Shown here in pieces: positions 1 through 5,555 of a stretch of 8,679 bases of DNA. The translations under genes and the position numbers were made by a program. The stretch covers positions 1-8,679 of the forward strand of contig CAJUIJ010000103.1 of the NCBI GenBank assembly GCA_910586175.1, given 5' to 3'. Source of the stretch: an uncultured Muribaculaceae bacterium (lineage in GTDB: Bacteria; Bacteroidota; Bacteroidia; Bacteroidales; Muribaculaceae). Every line of letters starts with the position of its first letter. Position 1 is the stretch's first letter. The notes beneath the pieces are model-generated. The model had not been told where the DNA came from. It ran no database searches and was given only the letters and a program-made list of their open reading frames with translations.

Positions 1-55
1 GCTTGGGAGGGGTGGGCTTTTGCTTTTTTCTCGCTTTGCTTTGGTGAGGGGTGGG
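1..55. repeat. G-rich imperfect direct repeat downstream of meaB
   Basis: Two copies of a G-rich block, GGGAGGGGTGGG (5-16) and GTGAGGGGTGGG (44-55), match at 11 of 12 bases. Each is preceded by a GCTT-type stretch (1-4 and 38-43). They lie just past the meaB stop codon. No hairpin with a T-run, as expected of an intrinsic terminator, is visible on the meaB strand. The function is unknown, and this may simply be biased sequence. Confidence 0.35.
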
Positions 56-56
56 G

Positions 57-1154
57 TTAGGGTTGTTTTAGTTGGTTGTAGTAGTGATTCAGGACTTCGT
101 GGGCCGCTGTGAAGGAGGATTGCTCGTTGTTTAGCACCCGCAGCTCTTTCTGCTGTAGCAGGGCTTGGATGACGGGGCGGCGGTAGAAGTCGTGGCGCAA
201 CTGCTCGTTGATGGTCTCGAGCATCCAGTATTTGGCTTGTTCGTTGCGTTTCTGCTGGAAGTAACCTGTCTTCTTTACGTATTCGAAGTAGCGGTCTATC
301 ATGCTCCAGACTACGTCGATGTTCAGTTCGAAGTAGCCGCTGTATGTTGTCACCTCGGGCACCCATTTGCTGGGCGTGGGTGGGAAGAGGTGCAGGGCGT
401 TGCGGAATTGCGCTGCGGCGAGGTTTGCCCGTTCTATGTTGTCGCCGTCGGCCTTGTTGATCGCTATTCCGTCGGCCATTTCCATTATGCCTCGTTTTAT
501 GCCTTGGAGTTCGTCGCCGGTGCCTGCGAGCTGTATGAGCAGGAAGAAGTCTACCATGGAGTGGACGGCGGTTTCGGATTGGCCTACGCCTACTGTTTCT
601 ACGAATATGTTGTCATATCCGGCTGCTTCGCATAGCACTATTGTCTCGCGGGTTTTGCGGGCCACGCCTCCGAGCGAGCCTGCTGAGGGGGAGGGGCGTA
701 TGAATGCGAGGGGGTGTTGCGACAGTTTTTCCATGCGGGTCTTGTCGCCGAGTATGGAGCCCTTGGAGCGTTCGGATGAGGGGTCTATGGCGAGGACGGC
801 GAGTTTGCCTCCGTTTCGGAGCACGTGGAGTCCGAAGACGTCGATCGATGTGGACTTGCCAGCTCCCGGCACGCCGGTGATGCCTATGCGGCGGGAGTTG
901 CCGGAGTGCGGCAGGCATTTCTCTATTACCTCCTGGGCTATCTGCTGGTGGGAGTCTACTGTTGACTCTACGAGGGTCACTGCCTGGCCTAAGATGGTGA
1001 CGTTGCCCTTGAGTATGCCTTCTACATATTCTCCTGCTGTCAGGGTTGGCTTTCTTTTCTTGACCTTTAGGTAGGGGTTTACAGAGGGCTGGGATTTTAC
1101 TCCTGAGTTTACTTGTAGGCCTTTGTATTCTTTTGCGTTTTCCGGGTGGTTCAT
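57..1154 (-). CDS. meaB: Methylmalonyl-CoA mutase-associated GTPase MeaB (ArgK/YgfD family)
   Basis: This is a G3E-family P-loop GTPase. Family members are cytoplasmic chaperones that protect B12-dependent methylmalonyl-CoA mutase and gate its cofactor loading. In Bacteroidales that enzyme serves the succinate-propionate route. Numbered from the ATG at 1154 (365 aa), the sequence shows Walker A GVPGAGKS at 94-101, the family block DPSS at 124-127 followed by GSILGDKTRM, SAGSLGG at 157-163, the switch-like ETVGVGQSE at 186-194, and the guanine-specificity motif NKAD at 233-236. The C-terminal 100 or so residues are helical and fit the family's dimerisation arm. Length is normal for the family, and no key motif is missing. 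An in-frame GTG at 1181 would add nine residues and has GGAGGA only 3-4 bases upstream. I prefer the ATG because of its A-rich leader, typical of Bacteroidetes. The mutase genes are not adjacent here. Confidence 0.95.
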   Translation of the reverse strand: MNHPENAKEYKGLQVNSGVKSQPSVNPYLKVKKRKPTLTAGEYVEGILKGNVTILGQAVTLVESTVDSHQQIAQEVIEKCLPHSGNSRRIGITGVPGAGKSTSIDVFGLHVLRNGGKLAVLAIDPSSERSKGSILGDKTRMEKLSQHPLAFIRPSPSAGSLGGVARKTRETIVLCEAAGYDNIFVETVGVGQSETAVHSMVDFFLLIQLAGTGDELQGIKRGIMEMADGIAINKADGDNIERANLAAAQFRNALHLFPPTPSKWVPEVTTYSGYFELNIDVVWSMIDRYFEYVKKTGYFQQKRNEQAKYWMLETINEQLRHDFYRRPVIQALLQQKELRVLNNEQSSFTAAHEVLNHYYNQLKQP

Positions 1155-1194
1155 GGTATTATTTTCGCGCTTTGCGCTCACACTCCTCCAAAAC

Positions 1195-1330
1195 CGCTAT
1201 GCAGCTTAGCTATATAATCGCTATGCAGCTTATCTATATAGTTGCTTTGTAGCTTATCTATATAGTTGCTTTGTAGTTTATCTGTACAACTGCTGTTTAG
1301 CTTGTCTATATAGTCGCTTTGCAGTTTTTC
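1195..1330. repeat. 24-bp tandem repeat (minisatellite), five full copies plus a partial one
   Basis: Five consecutive 24-base units begin at 1195, 1219, 1243, 1267 and 1291, followed by a partial unit at 1315-1330. The plus-strand core is roughly CGCTATGCAGCTTATCTATA plus AGT. Units at 1219 and 1243 differ at only three positions; the unit at 1267 is the most diverged. The array fills most of the gap between the longer DUF1573 gene and meaB and ends about five bases before the GGAGGA upstream of the alternative GTG start. There are no spacers, so it is not a CRISPR array. Because 24 is a multiple of three, one minus-strand frame stays open through the array and reads as an 8-residue repeat, close to NYIDKLQS. 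That frame has no ATG, GTG or TTG start, so no gene is called. Confidence 0.93.
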
Positions 1331-1361
1331 TTGGGGTGGGCTATTGTTGTTTTTTTAACTA

Positions 1362-2429
1362 TTATTGGTTTGTTAGGGTTATTGACTTGTGGGGGTGGTC
1401 AGGGTCGTTGGTTATTATTTCCACTTGGGTTCTTGCCGGTCCTTTTGGCAGCTTCCCGGGGTCAATTGTCAGCTCTATCTGGGCTGACTTGCCCGGTTTA
1501 ATCGGTTTGGGAAGCTTGTCGGCCTTTATAGCCGGCGATATTGTGGAGATGTTGAGGATTTGCAGAGGGCCTTGTCCGTCATTGGAGAGTTGGATATAGG
1601 CTTTTGTTGCTCCCGTGGGAATCATGATTGGATTCTGCTGTAGGGTGGCCCTTGGGTGCTTCCCCTTTTGTGAGGCTGCGAGACGCTTGGGGTCGGGTGT
1701 TACGAATGCCTTGAAGGTTAAGGTGTAAGTCTCTTCTGGCTTATTAGGGTCGGGGGTTAGCGTCACCGGAATCTCTATCGGGCCGAAAGTGTTTAGTTTT
1801 GCTGCGTTGAGGTTGAGGCTGAATGCAGAGACTTCTCCGGGCCCTACTTTCTTTGAGTTGGGTTGGATTACCAATGCTGGGTTGCTTGATCGGAATGTCG
1901 GTGATATTGAGTCGAGCGGCATGGAGTATGCGTTGACAAAGAGGATGGGGGCCTGGTCAGCCTGGACGTTACCAGCGTTGAGCACTGATTCGGAGAGTTT
2001 CAGGGGGCCTGCATCGACCGGGAAAAGGGTGGCTACTGACTCCGGGGTGCCGAGCACATTGCCTGAGATGTGTATGGTGTGTCTGCGACCGTCGGAGAGG
2101 CGGACCTTCACGGATTTCTCGAACTTGCCGGGGCGGAGTCTCGGGTCGTAGGTGTAAGATATGGTGGCGGTGTCGCCCGGGGCGAGGGGAGCATCGGAAA
2201 AATCGGCAGAAGTGCATCCGCAGCTTGGCTTGACGGAGAAAATGGATATCGGGTCCGGGCCGAGGTTTATGAAGCGAGATGTGCCTGTCGCGGGGCCGGC
2301 TTCCTCTCTCATCAGGCCGAAGTCGAAATCCTTTTCGAGCCAACGGATGTCGGCCTTGGCCCCGAGCGGGATGGTGGCTGCGAGCAGAGAGGCCGCGCAT
2401 ATTGCCATGACTTTGCAGATATGATGCAT
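1362..2429 (-). CDS. Secreted DUF1573 protein with repeated Ig-like domains
   Basis: This 355-residue protein begins with a signal peptide: a short basic start, a hydrophobic core at about 7-23, and a likely signal peptidase I cut after AKA at 26. It should be exported to the periplasm or cell surface. No lipobox cysteine sits in the right place. Residues 27-125 form a DUF1573 domain with the family's PSCGCTSADF motif (CGC at 70-72), the APGD turn, and the RPGKFEKSVKV strand. Two further beta-rich segments follow (about 135-245 and 262-353); the last ends with the VEIITNDPDHP strand typical of ASH/DUF1573-like Ig folds. The final strand stops earlier than in the small neighbour, which continues into ISGTV. 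Two in-frame stops (TAA TAG) end the gene. It starts 11 bases after the upstream DUF1573 gene and was probably co-transcribed with it. The biochemical role of DUF1573 is not established. Confidence 0.88.
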   Translation of the reverse strand: MHHICKVMAICAASLLAATIPLGAKADIRWLEKDFDFGLMREEAGPATGTSRFINLGPDPISIFSVKPSCGCTSADFSDAPLAPGDTATISYTYDPRLRPGKFEKSVKVRLSDGRRHTIHISGNVLGTPESVATLFPVDAGPLKLSESVLNAGNVQADQAPILFVNAYSMPLDSISPTFRSSNPALVIQPNSKKVGPGEVSAFSLNLNAAKLNTFGPIEIPVTLTPDPNKPEETYTLTFKAFVTPDPKRLAASQKGKHPRATLQQNPIMIPTGATKAYIQLSNDGQGPLQILNISTISPAIKADKLPKPIKPGKSAQIELTIDPGKLPKGPARTQVEIITNDPDHPHKSITLTNQ

Positions 2430-2440
2430 AGGAGTGATGG

Positions 2441-2830
2441 TTATTTATTGGGGTTTACGGTGCCTGAAATTTTAATCCTGGTCTTTTTCTGCTTGGCATT
2501 CGACTTGATGGTTATTACCTTGGTGAAGGCTCCCGGGCGGTACAGAGGGTTGTAAGTCACCTTGATTTTCCCTTTCTTGCCCGGGGCGATTGGTGCAGAG
2601 GGGTATTCAGGCACAGTGCAGCCGCAGTCGGCCTTTGCGTCGATTATCACGAGATTGGCATTGCCGGTGTTGGTGAACTCGAACGTGTGGGAGACCTTGC
2701 CGCCGTGCTCAGGGATTGTGCCGAAATTATGGTTCTGCTCAGCGAATTTGATTTCGGCTTTCTTGGCAGCGGAGATTGCAACTGCGGGGATAATGAGGAG
2801 GAGGGAGAGTATTATCAGTGCTTTTTTCAT
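2441..2830 (-). CDS. Small secreted DUF1573 protein
   Basis: This is a 129-residue, single-domain DUF1573 protein. A signal peptide of basic MKK followed by a leucine/isoleucine-rich core to about residue 20 is followed by the mature domain. The domain shows the full family pattern: HNFGTIPEHGGKVSHTFEFTNTG at about 34-56, the ADCGCTVPEYP motif with CGC at 69-71, APGKKGKIKVTYNP, RPGAFTKVITIKSN, and the closing strand IKISGTV. The paired cysteines are a family hallmark; whether they bind metal or form a disulfide is unknown. I chose the ATG at 2830 because it gives a standard signal peptide. A longer reading from TTG at 2848 adds six unlikely residues and overlaps the putative -7 box. It is the first gene of the leftward unit, and the long DUF1573 gene follows after 11 bases. 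Confidence 0.9.
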   Translation of the reverse strand: MKKALIILSLLLIIPAVAISAAKKAEIKFAEQNHNFGTIPEHGGKVSHTFEFTNTGNANLVIIDAKADCGCTVPEYPSAPIAPGKKGKIKVTYNPLYRPGAFTKVITIKSNAKQKKTRIKISGTVNPNK

Positions 2831-2845
2831 GTTTTGTGGTTTTTG

Positions 2846-2876
2846 CAAAAGTAATTAAAAATTTTTATAAAAAACA
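2846..2876 (-). promoter_or_regulatory. Putative Bacteroides-type promoter for the DUF1573 pair
   Basis: Read on the minus strand, TACTTTTG (2853-2846) matches the Bacteroides -7 box TAnnTTTG exactly. About 21 bases upstream, at 2878-2875, lies CATG, only a weak match to the -33 TTTG. Transcription would start about 10-14 bases before the ATG at 2830, giving a very short leader. The AT-rich stretch between the elements includes the palindrome AAAAATTTTT at 2857-2866. The support is one good box and one poor one. Confidence 0.35.
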
Positions 2877-2909
2877 TGAATGCGGGGGTGGTGGTTGTAA
2901 AAAATGGGG

Positions 2910-2936
2910 TTGATTTAAATATTTTTATTAATTTTG
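2910..2936 (+). promoter_or_regulatory. Putative Bacteroides-type promoter for topA
   Basis: TAATTTTG at 2929-2936 matches the Bacteroides -7 box TAnnTTTG exactly. A TTG at 2910-2912 could serve as the -33 element, but the 16-base gap is shorter than usual. The predicted start near 2943 would give topA a leader of roughly 115 bases, which contains the repeat and hairpin listed separately. Confidence 0.42.
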
Positions 2937-2971
2937 CGGCGAAAATTGTTATAAGAGGTAGGAGGGTTTTG

Positions 2972-3021
2972 GCATTTGCTTAGCTTTGCATTTGCTTGGA
3001 CCGCGGTGCGTCCGCGGCAAA
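2972..3021 (+). promoter_or_regulatory. Structured topA 5' leader: direct repeat plus GC-rich hairpin
   Basis: GCATTTGCTT occurs twice, at 2972-2981 and 2988-2997. Immediately after it, CCGCGG (3001-3006) and CCGCGG (3012-3017) can form a six-pair GC stem over a five-base loop, TGCGT. In an alternative fold, TTTGC (2991-2995) pairs with GCAAA (3017-3021) around a five-pair CGCGG/CCGCG stem, with a six-base bulge on the 5' side. No U-run follows, so this is not an ordinary terminator. It does not match any riboswitch that I recognise. The GC content contrasts sharply with the AT-rich DNA just upstream. No Shine-Dalgarno sequence precedes the topA start; the leader ends in an A-rich stretch. 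Confidence 0.45.
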
Positions 3022-3059
3022 GGGGACACCTCAGGGTGAGATAAAGAAATAGCTTTTGT

Positions 3060-5417
3060 ATGAAAAACTTGGTGATTGTTGAGTCGCCTGCCAAGGCGAA
3101 GACCATAGAGAAATTCTTGGGGCCAGACTTCAAGGTCATGTCGAGCATGGGTCATATACGTGACCTTGAGAAGCACGGTATGAGTGTGAACGTGGAGGGT
3201 GATTTCGCTCCGAAGTATGAGATACCTGCGGAGAAGAAAGACCTTGTGCGGAAGTTGAAGACAGCAGCCAAGGAGGCCGATGTGGTGTGGCTCGCATCCG
3301 ATGAAGACCGCGAGGGAGAGGCTATAGCCTGGCATCTGTATGAGGTGTTGGGGCTGAAGCCCGGCAATACGCACCGTATTGTGTTTCATGAGATCACCAA
3401 GCCGGCTATATTGAATGCTATTTCGAATCCGCGCGACATAGATGTCGATATGGTCAATGCCCAGCAGGCACGCCGAGTGCTCGACCGCATAGTTGGTTTC
3501 GAGCTTAGTCCGGTGTTGTGGAAGAAGATTAAGCCGGCACTGTCGGCGGGTCGTGTGCAGAGTGTGGCCGTGCGCTTGATATGCGAGCGCGAGAAAGAGG
3601 TGCGCGAATTCAAGGCAGAGCCTTATTACCGAGTCAGTGCGGTAATGGAGACAGCCAGGGGGCAGCGCTTTAAGGCCGAGAGTCCCCGTCGGTTTGCCAC
3701 GGCAGAAGAGGTGAGAGCGTTTCTGGCAGAGTGTGCCGCCGGCACGTTTGTAGTATCAGACATATCGGTGAAGCCGATAACGCGCAAGCCGGCCCCCCCC
3801 TTCACCACATCCACCTTGCAGCAGGAAGCGGGACGCAAGTTGGGATTTCCGGTGTCGATGACGATGCGCGTGGCGCAGAAGCTCTATGAAGATGGACTCA
3901 TCACATATATGCGAACCGACTCGACCAATCTGTCTGCCCTCGCAAAGCAAGAGATAGCGGAGACGGTGAGGAGCACATGCGGTGAGGAATACCTGGAGCT
4001 CCGTAACTATCACACTCACAGCAAAGGTGCTCAGGAGGCGCACGAAGCCATCCGTCCCACATATGTTTCAAAGCGGACAATAGAGGGCACCCCTCAGGAG
4101 CAGAAGCTCTATGACCTGATATGGAAGCGGGCTGTGGCATCGCAGATGTCGGAGGCACGGTTGGAGAAGACCAACGTGGAGATATCGGTATCAGACAGCG
4201 AAGAGCAACTGCGGGCTTCGGGCGAGACACTGAAATTCGAGGGCTTCATGAAAGTGTACGGCTTTTCGGTGCACGACGATGAAGAGACGATAGAGAGCCC
4301 TGCGGCACAAGCCAATATGGGTGGAGGACTTCTTCCCACCATGAAAGCAGGGGAGAGCCTCGGGTTGGAGAGTATGACGGCAGGCGAACGGTTTACGCAG
4401 GCTCCGGCACGCTACAGCGAGGCTACTCTCGTGAAGAAGATGGAAGAACTCGGCATAGGCCGACCCTCCACCTACGCTCCGACAATCTCCACCATCATAG
4501 CCCGCGAATACGTGGCGCATGGCGATAGCGAAGGCACACCCCGCGACTACACTGTGCTGACACTTGCCGATGGCAAGGTGAAAGAGAGCAAGGCCACCGA
4601 GAAGACCGGCTCGACCAAGGGTAAGCTTGTGCCTACCGATATCGGCATGGTGGTCAACGAATTTTTGACAGAATACTTCCCCGACATACTTGATTACAAC
4701 TTCACGGCCAAGGTGGAGGAGAAATTTGATGATATAGCTGAGGGTAAGCTGCCCTGGCAAAAGGAGATGAAAGACTTCTACGGCAACTTCCATCCTCTTA
4801 TCGACAAAGCCGAGAGCATGCGCATGGACCACAAGGTGGGCGAGCGTATCTTGGGAGTGCATCCTGAGAACGGGCGTCGGGTGTCGGTGAAAATCGGTCG
4901 TTTCGGACCTGTGGTGCAGGTGGGCGAGGCGAGCGATGAAGAGAAGCCCATGTTTGCGAGCCTTGCCGAAGGTCAGAGCCTTCAGACCATCACCTTGGAG
5001 GAGGCGCTTAAACTGTTTGAGTTGCCTCGCAAGGTGGGTGACTACGACGGCAAGGAGGTGACGGCAGCCATAGGACGCTTCGGGCCATACTTGAAATATG
5101 ACGGCAGTTTCGTGTCGATACCCAAAGAGCTTGCACCGCAGACCATCACCCTCGACGAGGCAGTGGCCCTGATAGAGAAGAAACGCGAAGAGGAGGCCAA
5201 CCGGCTTATAAAGACCTTCGACGAGCTGCCCGGTGTGGAGGTGCTCCGCGGACGCTTCGGCCCCTATGTGGCATACAAACCCGAAGGTGCCAAGAAAGCT
5301 GTGAACTACAAGATAGCGAAAGGCACAGACCCCGAGTCTTTGACAGCCGCCGACGTGAAGGCGCTGATGGAGGCACAGGATGCTGCACCGAAGAAACGAA
5401 CCTCACGTAAAAAATGA
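3060..5417 (+). CDS. topA: DNA topoisomerase I (type IA)
   Basis: This 785-residue type IA topoisomerase relaxes negative supercoils by breaking one strand through a tyrosine-DNA intermediate. The Toprim domain opens the protein, with the catalytic glutamate E8 in VESPAKA and the Mg-binding DxDxE as D81, D83 and E85 in SDEDREGEA. The core holds SAGRVQSVAVRLI at about 162-174 and the active tyrosine Y283 in ITYMRTDS, followed by HEAIRPT at 328-334 and GIGRPSTYAPTI at about 465-476. The C-terminal part carries three GRFGP repeats (613, 672, 731; Toprim C-terminal repeats) and a basic tail. There are no CxxC zinc ribbons, unlike the E. coli enzyme; this is common in Bacteroidetes. It is full length with no missing catalytic residue. 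An eight-C run at 3793-3800 lies inside the frame. The gene heads the rightward group, with the AsmA-like gene 138 bases downstream. Confidence 0.98.
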   Translation: MKNLVIVESPAKAKTIEKFLGPDFKVMSSMGHIRDLEKHGMSVNVEGDFAPKYEIPAEKKDLVRKLKTAAKEADVVWLASDEDREGEAIAWHLYEVLGLKPGNTHRIVFHEITKPAILNAISNPRDIDVDMVNAQQARRVLDRIVGFELSPVLWKKIKPALSAGRVQSVAVRLICEREKEVREFKAEPYYRVSAVMETARGQRFKAESPRRFATAEEVRAFLAECAAGTFVVSDISVKPITRKPAPPFTTSTLQQEAGRKLGFPVSMTMRVAQKLYEDGLITYMRTDSTNLSALAKQEIAETVRSTCGEEYLELRNYHTHSKGAQEAHEAIRPTYVSKRTIEGTPQEQKLYDLIWKRAVASQMSEARLEKTNVEISVSDSEEQLRASGETLKFEGFMKVYGFSVHDDEETIESPAAQANMGGGLLPTMKAGESLGLESMTAGERFTQAPARYSEATLVKKMEELGIGRPSTYAPTISTIIAREYVAHGDSEGTPRDYTVLTLADGKVKESKATEKTGSTKGKLVPTDIGMVVNEFLTEYFPDILDYNFTAKVEEKFDDIAEGKLPWQKEMKDFYGNFHPLIDKAESMRMDHKVGERILGVHPENGRRVSVKIGRFGPVVQVGEASDEEKPMFASLAEGQSLQTITLEEALKLFELPRKVGDYDGKEVTAAIGRFGPYLKYDGSFVSIPKELAPQTITLDEAVALIEKKREEEANRLIKTFDELPGVEVLRGRFGPYVAYKPEGAKKAVNYKIAKGTDPESLTAADVKALMEAQDAAPKKRTSRKK

Positions 5418-5473
5418 TATTCTTGATGCTAAGACGAGAAGGGGGAAGTTGAAGATAGAATAGGATATAAAAA

Positions 5474-5494
5474 GCGGGTTAGAGACAACCCTGC
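5474..5494 (+). other. Small hairpin downstream of topA
   Basis: GGGTT (5476-5480) pairs with AACCC (5487-5491) over the loop AGAGAC. The stem can extend by GC/GC at the base if T5492 is bulged. It lies 56 bases after the topA stop codon. What follows is GCGAGATAAATTG rather than a U-run, so it fits an intrinsic terminator poorly; it may act as a 3'-end stabiliser or have no role. Confidence 0.35.
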
Positions 5495-5509
5495 GCGAGA
5501 TAAATTGTT

Positions 5510-5544
5510 ATAGTGGTAACTGATATTGATTCAGTTGCCACTAT
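5510..5544 (+). promoter_or_regulatory. 14-bp-stem hairpin abutting the AsmA-like gene start
   Basis: ATAGTGGTAACTGA (5510-5523) pairs with TCAGTTGCCACTAT (5531-5544) along all 14 positions, with a single G-U wobble, over the seven-base loop TATTGAT. The stem ends 11 bases before the ATG at 5556, with only TTCTATATCAT in between. No Shine-Dalgarno sequence or -7 box is visible here. It could be a weak topA terminator (the trailing sequence is T-rich but interrupted), an inverted-repeat operator, or an RNA element affecting translation of the next gene. Confidence 0.5.
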
Positions 5545-5555
5545 TTCTATATCAT

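Noticed and set aside
5..56. G-quadruplex downstream of meaB
   Set aside because: Only three closely spaced G-runs occur at 5-16; the next lies more than 30 bases away, so the canonical four-run pattern is not met.
367..1074. Long plus-strand open frame opposite meaB
   Set aside because: It is the antisense of meaB, whose motifs are unambiguous; the composition is serine/proline/arginine-rich, as expected from a shadow frame.
1195..1330. CRISPR-like array
   Set aside because: The 24-base units are contiguous with no spacers between them, and no cas gene is nearby.
1349..1364. Programmed frameshift joining the long DUF1573 gene to the downstream repeat frame via the A7C run
   Set aside because: The A7C run lies after the tandem TAA TAG stops of the DUF1573 frame, so ribosomes would terminate before reaching it.
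1319..1599. Plus-strand open frames over the end of the DUF1573 gene
   Set aside because: They are antisense to a clear DUF1573 coding region and match no known protein pattern.
2915..3389. Minus-strand open frames across the topA leader and start
   Set aside because: They overlap the topA N-terminus and its leader, have no signal of their own, and match nothing recognisable.
4191..4862. 223-codon minus-strand open frame inside topA
   Set aside because: It lies wholly opposite the conserved TopA core, is histidine/cysteine-rich shadow sequence, and has no leader of its own.
5526..5555. TTG start at 5526 for the AsmA-like protein
   Set aside because: It lies in the loop of the 14-bp hairpin and would add MIQLPLFLYH before the basic anchor; the ATG at 5556 gives the normal N-terminus.
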